Source of the DNA: Idiomarina baltica OS145
Lineage (GTDB): Bacteria > Pseudomonadota > Gammaproteobacteria > Enterobacterales > Alteromonadaceae
Length of the DNA stretch: 64,000 nt
Reading direction: 5' to 3'
NCBI RefSeq assembly: GCF_000152885.1
Contig: NZ_CH672406.1
Span: forward strand, 221,457 to 285,456
Below are positions 10,415-18,268 of this stretch, piece after piece. How positions within the stretch are numbered: the stretch's first letter is position 1; each line of letters begins with the position of its first letter. The position numbers were made by a program, and so were the translations under genes. The notes beneath the pieces were generated by a model. That model made no database searches, had not been told where the DNA came from, and saw only the letters and a program-made list of their open reading frames with translations.

Positions 10415-10998
10415 CCGCCATCAGCTGAAATCCTCGAGGCGACAGCCCCTTGTTGATCTTTATATTTAGCATCTGCGCGCTTGTTATAAGGGCGTTCGCA
10501 AGGGCCGCTCAATTGTTCAAAGCTGATCGCGCCAATCTTCATTCCCGGACGCAGCGCTAACGGCAACTTCCCACCATTATAGAACTCCAATACAATTTGC
10601 CCTTTCCAACCGGGATCAATGCGATGCGCGGTAACATGTACCATCAACCCCAAACGCGCGAGCGAAGAGCGTCCATCAAGCCAACCTACCATGTCATCCG
10701 GCAAATGAATCGATTCGTAGGTAACCGCCAAAGCAAACTCACCGGGATGGATAAAAAACGCTTGATCGGGCTTTAGTTTAATCTCATCACTCATGACTTC
10801 ATGGATAGCCGCCTCAATATCTGCACGCGAGCCACTGATATCAATATATGCTGCAGCGTGATCCTGCAACACACGAAATTCACTACCGAGGTGAATATCG
10901 AGCGTGACCCCCGAGATGTTCTGCTTGCTTGGAGCAGGCTCGATACCGATTCGACCCTCGGCTAAGGCATTTTCTATTTCACGATCCGTTAAGCGCAT
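10411..10998 (-). CDS. dcd: dCTP deaminase
   Basis: Deaminates dCTP to dUTP, the main route to dUMP for thymidylate synthesis in enterobacteria-like organisms. 195 residues (E. coli 193). Recognisable parts are [12 protein letters not shown], the core [38 protein letters not shown] with the catalytic Glu, and the nucleotide-closing tail [26 protein letters not shown] precedes the ATG. It lies 16 bases downstream of mrp on the same strand, so mrp-dcd is a likely operon; its stop overlaps the convergent yvcK-like gene. Confidence 0.97.
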   Translation of the reverse strand: MRLTDREIENALAEGRIGIEPAPSKQNISGVTLDIHLGSEFRVLQDHAAAYIDISGSRADIEAAIHEVMSDEIKLKPDQAFFIHPGEFALAVTYESIHLPDDMVGWLDGRSSLARLGLMVHVTAHRIDPGWKGQIVLEFYNGGKLPLALRPGMKIGAISFEQLSGPCERPYNKRADAKYKDQQGAVASRISADGG

Positions 10999-11014
10999 AA
11001 CATCCCCTTTTTAC

Positions 11015-12040
11015 TTAATTTTTCGCCGAATGCGACTTCAGATAATAAAGCTCTGCTACTACTCGTTGAGCGGTATGCCGCTGAATTTCTGTCAATTCTA
11101 ATTGATGTTGCTTTTGTAATGCGTCCAGTTGCGCGCCAAATTCCGGCGTCAATGGCCATTGACCTAGTTCGGCGACAGCATGGCGATGAGCCAGCTTTAA
11201 TCCGCCGCCTTGTCCAAACAAATGCGACTGCGTACCACAATGACCGCACTCAAAATAACTCATGTTTTCTAGGACACCAATCAAGGGTATCTCAAGGCGC
11301 TCAAACATGCCGACACCTTTTTCGGCATCTTTAAGTGCGACATTCTGTGGCGTTGTAACAACCACCGCTCCTGTAACGGGTAATTGTTGCGCCATCGTCA
11401 GTTGAATATCGCCTGTACCGGGTGGCATATCAACGATCAAATAGTCCAATAAGCCCCAATCAGTGTCGTTAAACAACTGTTGTAACGCCCGACTGGCCAT
11501 CGGTCCACGCCAAATAGTGGCGTCGTTATCATCGACTAGATAGCCAATCGAATTGGCGACTAGGTCTTCATACTGAATAGGCTGAAACTTATCGTTTTTT
11601 ACTTCTAGCTTATGATCCGGCTGACCCAACATCGTGGGTATTGAGGGTCCATAAATATCAGCATCGAGCAGCCCAACACGCGCACCCATCCGACTGAGCG
11701 CAATGCCTAAGGATGCGCTCACGGATGACTTCCCAACACCACCTTTGCCAGACGATACCACAATAACATTGCCGGTTTTCATGGGTTGGTCAGGTTTGCT
11801 GTTGGCGAGCCGTTGCACCTGGAATTTAATAGTCCATGTCCACGTTCTTAATTCAGCGTCATCATTGATAGCGTTCAATAACGATGACTTTTCAATCGCG
11901 AAAGGAAACGTTAACTCGACTGCCTGCGCGTCATGATCGATGCATAACCAATCGGTTGGAATACCGTGTTCGCAGGCAGGATGGGCTAAATCAGACAGTA
12001 AGGCTGCCAGTTGTTCATTTTTTGCTGAAAACGACTTCAT
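11015..12040 (-). CDS. mrp: Iron-sulfur cluster carrier ATPase Mrp/ApbC
   Basis: Cytosolic P-loop ATPase of the MRP/NBP35 group that carries Fe-S clusters to apoproteins. 341 residues. The deviant Walker A is SSGKGGVGKSSVSA, switch regions follow (LLDADIYGPSIP, VDMPPGTGDIQL) and the cluster-binding Cys pair lies in YFECGHCG. A short N-terminal domain precedes the ATPase. The ATG at 12040 was chosen over an upstream frame extension because AGAGGTGG sits 4-5 bases before it and it gives the family N-terminus. It is divergent from metG, as in E. coli, with dcd downstream. Confidence 0.95.
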   Translation of the reverse strand: MKSFSAKNEQLAALLSDLAHPACEHGIPTDWLCIDHDAQAVELTFPFAIEKSSLLNAINDDAELRTWTWTIKFQVQRLANSKPDQPMKTGNVIVVSSGKGGVGKSSVSASLGIALSRMGARVGLLDADIYGPSIPTMLGQPDHKLEVKNDKFQPIQYEDLVANSIGYLVDDNDATIWRGPMASRALQQLFNDTDWGLLDYLIVDMPPGTGDIQLTMAQQLPVTGAVVVTTPQNVALKDAEKGVGMFERLEIPLIGVLENMSYFECGHCGTQSHLFGQGGGLKLAHRHAVAELGQWPLTPEFGAQLDALQKQHQLELTEIQRHTAQRVVAELYYLKSHSAKN

Positions 12041-12129
12041 CAGCCACCTCTTGGCTCTGTGTATCATGCGTATCCTATGATAATATTTAGCATTATCTAA
12101 TCATAACACTGATGGAAGCTAATTCTCGC

Positions 12130-14172
12130 ATGAGCCACACTGATCGTAAAATTTTGGTGACAAACGCGTTGCCCTACGCGAACGGTCCAATTCATATTGG
12201 TCATCTTTTAGGCTATATCCAAGCGGACATTTGGGTTCGTTTTCAAAAACTCCGGGGTCATGAATGCCACTATATGTGCGCTGATGACGCACACGGCACG
12301 CCGATTATGCTCAAAGCGCAACAGCTAGGTATCACGCCAGAGCAGATGATAGGCGATATGCAACGTTCGCATGAAGCAGATTTTGCGGGTTTTAATATCG
12401 GCTTTGACGACTATTACACAACCCACAGTGAAGAGAACAAAGCGTTAGCAGAAACTATTTACCAACGTCTTGATGACGCCGGTCATATCAAGACTGAAGT
12501 AATTGAGCAGCTGTACGACCCTGAGAAGAAAATGTTCTTACCCGATCGCTTCGTAAAGGGTGACTGTCCAGAATGCGGTGCTGAAGATCAGTATGGCGAT
12601 AATTGTGACGTTTGCGGTGCGACATATGCCCCAACAGACCTCAAGAATCCGCGTTCTGTGGTGTCCGGTGCGACACCCGAGTTACGCCAATCAGAACATT
12701 ACTTTTTCGACTTGCCTGCATTTGGCGACATGCTGAAAAGCTGGACGCGTTCTGGTTCACTACAGGGTGAAATGGCGAATAAGTTAAATGAATGGTTTGA
12801 ACAAGGTCTACAGCGTTGGGATATATCGCGCGATGCGCCTTACTTTGGTTTCAAAATTCCAGGCACCGAAGATAAATACTTTTATGTCTGGCTAGATGCG
12901 CCCATTGGCTATATGAGTAGTTTTAAGCACTACTGTGATACAACCGGCAACGCCAACTGGGACGACTACTGGCAAGCTGATAGCACTGCAGAAGTGTATC
13001 ACTTTATTGGCAAGGACATTATTTACTTCCATAGCTTATTCTGGCCAGCGATGCTAAAAGGTGCTCAGTTCCGTCAACCGACTAACGTTTGGGCGCACGG
13101 CTTTATCACCGTCAACGGCACTAAAATGTCCAAATCTAAGGGGACCTTCATCAAAGCAAGAACCTACTTAGACCATTTAAACCCAGAATACTTGCGTTAT
13201 TACTTTGCAGCCAAACTGACAAGTCGCATTGACGACTTAGATCTTAACTTGACTGATTTCGCCCAGCGAGTGAACTCCGACTTAGTCGGCAAAGTGATTA
13301 ATATCGCCAGTCGCTGTGCCGGCTTTATTACCAAAAAATTCGATGGGAAGCTTTCGGCATCGGTTGCTGACTCCGCTCTATTGGAAGATTTCCAAAATGC
13401 GGGTACTGAGATTGCTGAACTCTATGAACAGCGCGAATTCTCTAAAGCAATGCGTGAGATCATGACGCTGGCTGATCGCGCAAATCAGTACATTGCCGAT
13501 AAGGAACCATGGCAGCTGATCAAAAATCCTGATGCGGCCAGTGAAGTGCATGATACTTGTTCACTTGGTATCAATTTATTCCGCATCTTGATGGTTTATT
13601 TAACGCCGGTAGTACCTGAACTATCCAAGTCGGTTCAGCATTTCTTAAATGACCAATTTTCGTGGGATAGCCACAAACAAGTGTTAACCAACCATCCTAT
13701 TGATAAATTTAAGGCGTTAATGCAGCGCGTAGAAATGAAGGATATTGAGCAGATGTTAGAAGACTCAAAAGAGCAACAAGCGGCGAACGAATCACCAGCA
13801 GTTCACGCCGAGCCGAATGACGAACTCACCAAAGAACCTATTGCAGAAACCATTAACTTTGATGAGTTCGCGAAAGTTGATTTGCGCGTGGCACTGATTG
13901 TTAATGCTGAGCACGTTGAAGGCGCAGACAAACTGCTGAAATTGACATTGGACTTGGGCGGTGAGCAACGCCAAGTGTTTGCGGGAATAAAATCGGCGTA
14001 CGCACCTGAGAAATTGATTGGCCAACACACCGTTATGGTTGCCAACCTGGCTCCACGTAAAATGCGTTTTGGTTTATCGGAGGGGATGGTGCTGGCCGCC
14101 GGTCCCGGTAAAGATGAAATTTATATCTTAAATCCACACGAAGGCGCTAAACCCGGCATGCGCGTCATGTAG
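12130..14172 (+). CDS. metG: Methionyl-tRNA synthetase
   Basis: Class I synthetase charging tRNA-Met, including the initiator. 680 residues. HIGH motif in [10 protein letters not shown] (about residues 20-24), zinc knuckle with CPECG and CDVCG (about 145-161), and KMSKS in [11 protein letters not shown] (about 335). The C-terminal 110 residues are the EMAP/Trbp111-like tRNA-binding OB domain ([34 protein letters not shown]). The ATG at 12130 matches the E. coli N-terminus; another in-frame ATG at 12112 is possible but adds six non-family residues. Divergent from mrp over about 90 bases. Confidence 0.97.
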   Translation: MSHTDRKILVTNALPYANGPIHIGHLLGYIQADIWVRFQKLRGHECHYMCADDAHGTPIMLKAQQLGITPEQMIGDMQRSHEADFAGFNIGFDDYYTTHSEENKALAETIYQRLDDAGHIKTEVIEQLYDPEKKMFLPDRFVKGDCPECGAEDQYGDNCDVCGATYAPTDLKNPRSVVSGATPELRQSEHYFFDLPAFGDMLKSWTRSGSLQGEMANKLNEWFEQGLQRWDISRDAPYFGFKIPGTEDKYFYVWLDAPIGYMSSFKHYCDTTGNANWDDYWQADSTAEVYHFIGKDIIYFHSLFWPAMLKGAQFRQPTNVWAHGFITVNGTKMSKSKGTFIKARTYLDHLNPEYLRYYFAAKLTSRIDDLDLNLTDFAQRVNSDLVGKVINIASRCAGFITKKFDGKLSASVADSALLEDFQNAGTEIAELYEQREFSKAMREIMTLADRANQYIADKEPWQLIKNPDAASEVHDTCSLGINLFRILMVYLTPVVPELSKSVQHFLNDQFSWDSHKQVLTNHPIDKFKALMQRVEMKDIEQMLEDSKEQQAANESPAVHAEPNDELTKEPIAETINFDEFAKVDLRVALIVNAEHVEGADKLLKLTLDLGGEQRQVFAGIKSAYAPEKLIGQHTVMVANLAPRKMRFGLSEGMVLAAGPGKDEIYILNPHEGAKPGMRVM

Positions 14173-14181
14173 ATCGTCAGG

Positions 14182-14466
14182 TTATGACACATCGATGAGC
14201 TTACATCCGTGTTCGTAACTTTCGTCACCGGCATCGTCAACGCGAACGACCATGCCGGTGGCTCGTAAATCTGCAATTCCGCCGCCTGCGGCTTTTACCA
14301 CTACATCAAAATGTGTTCCCACATTCAGTCGCTCAGGTAAAATTAACAGAACACCGTGTGCACTCAAATCACTACAGGCGCCTGATACTCGCCGCCCATC
14401 CAACTCGATTGTCGCCGATGTTCTGACCGGTACTCGTCGGTCGCTTCGTTTATCGTCATCATGCAT
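14182..14466 (-). CDS. PilZ domain protein
   Basis: 94 residues consisting of a single PilZ domain, the cyclic-di-GMP receptor fold. Both ligand motifs are present: RRVPVR (the RxxxR element, about residues 9-14) and DLSAHG (the DxSxxG element, about 33-38). A stand-alone PilZ domain usually acts as a c-di-GMP-responsive adaptor for motility, adhesion or secretion; the partner cannot be read from context. GAGGTG precedes the ATG. The gene ends 9 bases from the convergent metG stop. The window also encodes a GGDEF protein and an EAL-HDOD protein, but neither is adjacent. Confidence 0.88.
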   Translation of the reverse strand: MHDDDKRSDRRVPVRTSATIELDGRRVSGACSDLSAHGVLLILPERLNVGTHFDVVVKAAGGGIADLRATGMVVRVDDAGDESYEHGCKLIDVS

Positions 14467-14559
14467 GAACGCACCTCGATCATGTTTTATTAATTACATT
14501 CAGGAATAGCACAGACTTGCCGATAAGAAAATATAATTACACGAGTAGGGTGAGAAAAA

Positions 14560-14883
14560 GTGGCCTGTAACAAACAAAGCTCGGTTGTTCGAGCGTCCTT
14601 TAATTTAGGGCAACCCATAAAGCACTGCCTATACGGCTATGAGGGTGTTATTGTCGATGTTGACGCAGTATTTAGTTTGAGCGATGAATGGTACCAACAG
14701 CGGGTTCTATCCGGCGCCGATAAGCAACAGCCTTGGTATCTTATTTTAGTTAAAAACTCATCGATTCAAACGTATGTTGCTGAAAGTTGTTTAATCGCAT
14801 TAGCTGATCGCACAACCGTAAACCAGTCGTTATTGCGTCAAATTAGTGCGCCCGCATTGGCCGGCTTACAAAAACACAGTTGA
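14560..14883 (+). CDS. hspQ: Heat shock protein HspQ (YccV-like, hemimethylated DNA-binding)
   Basis: 107 residues matching the YccV-like domain: FNLGQPIKHCLYGYEGVIVD, VFSLSDEWYQ, QQPWYLILVKNSSIQTYVAE. HspQ promotes degradation of some mutant and stress-regulated proteins and acts as a specificity factor for the Lon protease; it also binds hemimethylated DNA. Translation probably starts at GTG (14560) behind TAGGGTGAG. The tail after about residue 85 is less conserved. It is followed 65 bases later by the HIT-protein gene on the same strand. Confidence 0.87.
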   Translation: MACNKQSSVVRASFNLGQPIKHCLYGYEGVIVDVDAVFSLSDEWYQQRVLSGADKQQPWYLILVKNSSIQTYVAESCLIALADRTTVNQSLLRQISAPALAGLQKHS

Positions 14884-14948
14884 TCCATTGCCCTACCAAC
14901 GACCTAAATGTACCATGAGGGTAACAAACTTATAAGGGATATAAGGTT

Positions 14949-15317
14949 ATGGTAGAAGAAACGATTTTCACCAAAATTATCAATCGCGAGATTCCTGCGG
15001 ATATTGTTTATGAAGATGATCACGCGCTCGCTTTCAAAGATATCAACCCGCAAGCCCCCGTACACTTATTAATTATTCCAAAGAAAGCCATTGCCACCAT
15101 CAATGATATTGAAGAGGAAGATGCGGGACTTGTAGGGCATCTATACTTGGTCGCGAGTAAGCTTGCGGTTCAATTTGGCTTTGCAAAAGACGGCTACCGC
15201 TGTGTGATGAACTGCAACGAACATGGCGGCCAATCAGTTTATCATATCCACTTGCACCTACTTGCAGGTAAACCACTTGGATGGCCGCCGTACACAGACA
15301 CACCCAAGCAAGTCTAG
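14949..15317 (+). CDS. hinT: HIT family nucleotide phosphoramidase (HinT-like)
   Basis: 122 residues with the histidine triad HIHLHLL near the C-terminus (about residues 99-105). The start TIFTKIINREIPADIVYEDD and the middle AFKDINPQAPVHLLIIPKK place it with HinT/PKCI-like purine nucleoside phosphoramidases, which cleave AMP-lysine and related AMP-N bonds. Cytosolic. Its stop is one base from the stop of the convergent lipoprotein gene, with no room for a terminator between. Confidence 0.94.
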   Translation: MVEETIFTKIINREIPADIVYEDDHALAFKDINPQAPVHLLIIPKKAIATINDIEEEDAGLVGHLYLVASKLAVQFGFAKDGYRCVMNCNEHGGQSVYHIHLHLLAGKPLGWPPYTDTPKQV

Positions 15318-15318
15318 A

Positions 15319-15801
15319 TTATGGTCGGTAACGTGGGTCAAGTATTTGATCCACTAACCAGCCCTCTTTGTCTCTGACAAGGACAATATCACGCCGATCT
15401 TTAACCTGCTCTCCGTTATAAGTTCCTTGGAAGACTAATGTCACTCGTTGTTCATTTTCGCGGTTCAAATATTGCGTAAACGATGTTGGGTCAATCGTTA
15501 TTTCTACGCTATCAAAATAACGATTGAGGACATAGCGCTGTATCGCGCTCGCGGAGCCATAATGGGTTAACAACTTAGCCAGCCTATCAGTTGTAAAACT
15601 CTTGGCTTTGTTAATATCCCCTTCGCGATAAATCGCATAATAGAAACTCAATGCCGCGTGCATTTTACTCTGATTTTCTTGACTCGTTTTGTGCCCCATT
15701 CTATCGGTATAAGTCTCTTGGTTGGCAGGCTCGCACCCTACCAACCCAAGTAATATTACGATAGCAGCAACATTAGACGATATTTTTAATAGATAACTCA
15801 C
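15319..15801 (-). CDS. Putative lipoprotein of unknown function
   Basis: 160 residues with a hydrophobic N-terminus ending in the lipobox LVGC (Cys about 23). The mature part (about residues 45-160) resembles small NTF2-like or DUF4878-type domains in layout: a helix pair (ALSFYYAIYREGDINKAKSF) then beta strands ending RDIVLVRDKEGWLVDQI. This fold suggestion is only inferred. The start is GTG, three bases after the ggt stop and without a clear ribosome site, so translation is probably coupled to ggt. Function unknown. Confidence 0.72.
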   Translation of the reverse strand: MSYLLKISSNVAAIVILLGLVGCEPANQETYTDRMGHKTSQENQSKMHAALSFYYAIYREGDINKAKSFTTDRLAKLLTHYGSASAIQRYVLNRYFDSVEITIDPTSFTQYLNRENEQRVTLVFQGTYNGEQVKDRRDIVLVRDKEGWLVDQILDPRYRP

Positions 15802-15804
15802 GAA

Positions 15805-17604
15805 TTATTGACCCATTACGATCCCTTCGCGACGAGGATCTGCCCCGCCTTGCAGTTGGCCATTGGGCAAGCGGGTAATGCCGTGAATACCGCTATTCAA
15901 GTCGATAACTTTTATTTCATGGCCTCGTTTTTCTAATACCGCTTTCAAGGTTGCAATATCGCGCCCTTTTTCCAAGGCTGTGTAATCATTCCGGTTAGTC
16001 ACATGACCCAAATCAATGGCTTGTTGCATGTTAAGATTCCAGTCAATCAAGCCAACCAAGGTTTGCGTAACATAATTAATAATTCGACTACCACCCGGAG
16101 ATCCCAACGCATGAACGACCTGATCGCCCGATTGATTTAACACAATCGTTGGTGACATTGAACTGCGCGGTCGTTTACCAGGCTGCACACGATTCGCAAT
16201 TTTACGTCCAGCTTCATCCATCGGCGTCAATGAAAAGTCAGTCAACTGATTATTTAAAATAAAGCCTTCAACCATTACCGTTGAGCCGAACGCCATTTCG
16301 ATACTCGTGGTCATGGAAATCACATTGCCTTCGCTATCGACGATTGACATGTGGCTCGTATTAGGTCGTTCGTAAGCAATATCTTGTTGGTACTCAGGTT
16401 TGAGATATAAGCCCGGTTTCGCCTTAACCATATCTTCACGCCCGATCTGTTTCGCGCGTTTGCTTAAGTATTCATCATTGAGCATTCCTTCCACTGGCAC
16501 CGACACGAAATCTGGGTCGGCGATCCATTGGTTACGATCAGCAAATGCTAAGCGCGACGCCTGCGTAAAATAATGAGCAAATTCTTCGCCATTCACCTGC
16601 CACGATGAAACATCATAGTTTTGCAAAATACCCAATGTCTGTAGCGTCGTTAGACCGCCAGAGCTAGGCGGACCCATACCACAGACCTGATACTGGCGAT
16701 AAGCATCACACACAGGTTCGCGAATGATAGCCTGATACTCAGCTAAGTCCTTGGTGCTCAAGACGCCTGGCGCAATAGCACTATGGCGTACGGCATCAAC
16801 AATTTTTTCAGCCAAGGGACCTTGGTAAAAGGCATCGGCTCCTTGTTCGGCTATCAAGCTCAGGCTTTCAGCATAATCCTTGTTGACCAATGTGGAACCC
16901 GCTTTAACAGGCTCTCCATTGGGAAATAAATAGTTGGCAATGATTGGCAGTTTCTTAACACCAGGATTAATCTCACTCTTAACGAGTTTGGCAAGTCGGG
17001 GGGAGACTTCGAAGCCTGTCTCCGCCAAATCGATGGCGTCTTTAAACAGCGGCTGCCAATCCAACTTCCCCCATTTATCGTGCGCCAACTCTAACCCACG
17101 CAGTACACCTGGGGTGCCCACTGAACGCCCGCCGACCACAGCCTCAATCCAAGGTGGTGCGTTACCGTCTTGGTCAAGAAACAAAGCTTCCGTCGCCTCT
17201 TTAGGAGCCGTTTCGCGAGCATCAATGGTATACAGTTTTTGTTGCTCGTTATCCCAGTAAAGAATAAACGCGCCGCCACCGATCCCAGAGGATTGTGGCT
17301 CGGTTAAACCTAACATGGCTTGTACTGCGATAGCGGCATCAACAGCGCTACCACCTTCTTTTAACACCTTATAACCTGCCTCGACTGCATGAGGGTTAGC
17401 AGCGGTGACCATAAACTGATCCGTTACGACCGCTTTTTTATCCGCAAACCCCGTAGCCATCTCAGGCTCACGCGCTTCTTGTTTCGGTTCTGAATCTTGT
17501 GGTGCAGCTGTTGCGCTGGCACCGGATTGAGCGGGTGAGCAAGCCGCGAGTAAAGCAGCCGCGATAGACGATAAAATCCAATGCGAGGTATTAATTGACT
17601 TCAT
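15805..17604 (-). CDS. ggt: Gamma-glutamyltransferase, lipoprotein type
   Basis: Ntn-hydrolase that cleaves glutathione and other gamma-glutamyl compounds. 599 residues made as a proenzyme: autocleavage should occur before the Thr of the NTSHMS motif (about residue 418), giving large and small subunits. Other landmarks are GGGAFILYWD, ARETAP, MGPPSSGGLTTLQ, KRPRSSMSPTIV (substrate-binding Ser pair) and GSPGGSRIINYV. The N-terminus ends in LLAACS, a lipobox, so membrane anchoring is likely rather than free periplasmic export. AGGG precedes the ATG. The small lipoprotein gene follows 3 bases later on the same strand. Confidence 0.95.
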   Translation of the reverse strand: MKSINTSHWILSSIAAALLAACSPAQSGASATAAPQDSEPKQEAREPEMATGFADKKAVVTDQFMVTAANPHAVEAGYKVLKEGGSAVDAAIAVQAMLGLTEPQSSGIGGGAFILYWDNEQQKLYTIDARETAPKEATEALFLDQDGNAPPWIEAVVGGRSVGTPGVLRGLELAHDKWGKLDWQPLFKDAIDLAETGFEVSPRLAKLVKSEINPGVKKLPIIANYLFPNGEPVKAGSTLVNKDYAESLSLIAEQGADAFYQGPLAEKIVDAVRHSAIAPGVLSTKDLAEYQAIIREPVCDAYRQYQVCGMGPPSSGGLTTLQTLGILQNYDVSSWQVNGEEFAHYFTQASRLAFADRNQWIADPDFVSVPVEGMLNDEYLSKRAKQIGREDMVKAKPGLYLKPEYQQDIAYERPNTSHMSIVDSEGNVISMTTSIEMAFGSTVMVEGFILNNQLTDFSLTPMDEAGRKIANRVQPGKRPRSSMSPTIVLNQSGDQVVHALGSPGGSRIINYVTQTLVGLIDWNLNMQQAIDLGHVTNRNDYTALEKGRDIATLKAVLEKRGHEIKVIDLNSGIHGITRLPNGQLQGGADPRREGIVMGQ

Positions 17605-17674
17605 GATAGCCCTAACATCTGGTACAAGTAGTGACTTCTATCATACGGAGCTACAGGGTAACAGGCAAACGCTT

Positions 17675-18259
17675 ATGAATAAAAATCAGTCACTCACTAG
17701 TGGTGCGATGGCCGCCGCACTCATCATTTGTATTTCGGCGATTATCCAATGGCTGCCCGGTCATGACGTGCTCGCATTTAATAGTGCTGAATTGAGTGAC
17801 AGGATTTGGAGTTTAGTAACAGCGCCCTTGCTCCACCTAGGTTGGAATCACTGGCTATTTAATATGGCTGGACTCGCATTGGTCGTCGGCATTTTTAATG
17901 ACCAATTCGATATGCGTCAGTTATTCAATAACTACCTGCTGATCAGTGTAATAAGCGGTGGTCTGCTATGGCTGTGGCCAGAGACGATAGAATATGTCGG
18001 ATTATCGGGAGTACTGCATGGTTTGCTTTTAGTGTGCCTCATCAATGCGACACTCAAGCAGCCTTGGTACCTCGCAGTCATTGTGGTTTTACTGGGTAAA
18101 GTAATTGCAGAGCTAGCAGGCTTTAGACCTGACCATTTTGTCGGCCCGGATGTCGCCTTGATTCATGCAGCCGGCATGATTGCTGGCGGAGTGACTTGGT
18201 TCCTGCAACGGCGTCGGTTAGCTGACGCCGTAAACAGGCAGAAAACACAGCAGGATTAA
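17675..18259 (+). CDS. rrtA: Rhombosortase-like rhomboid intramembrane serine protease
   Basis: 194 residues, about six membrane helices. Rhomboid motifs: HLGWNHWLFNMAGL (about 54-67), the catalytic serine in GLSGVLHG (Ser about 111) and the catalytic histidine in ALIHAAGMIAGG (His about 164). The small size and this spacing fit rhombosortase, which trims the C-terminal GlyGly-CTERM anchor of secreted proteins, better than GlpG. The ATG at 17675 gives a normal N-terminus; the frame is open further upstream but overlaps the ggt start. Its last four bases overlap the S9 peptidase stop. No GlyGly-CTERM substrate is seen in this window. Confidence 0.83.
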   Translation: MNKNQSLTSGAMAAALIICISAIIQWLPGHDVLAFNSAELSDRIWSLVTAPLLHLGWNHWLFNMAGLALVVGIFNDQFDMRQLFNNYLLISVISGGLLWLWPETIEYVGLSGVLHGLLLVCLINATLKQPWYLAVIVVLLGKVIAELAGFRPDHFVGPDVALIHAAGMIAGGVTWFLQRRRLADAVNRQKTQQD

Positions 18260-18268
18260 TCCTGCTGT
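18247..18268. terminator. Perfect dyad over two convergent 3' ends, probable two-way terminator
   Basis: Arms ACAGCAGG (18247-18254) and CCTGCTGT (18261-18268) surround ATTAAT; the whole 22 bases are self-complementary. AAAAC lies before and TAAGTTTTC after, so each strand has a hairpin followed by a short T tract. It lies inside the last codons of both rrtA and the S9 peptidase gene, so both proteins end QQD. Confidence 0.6.
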
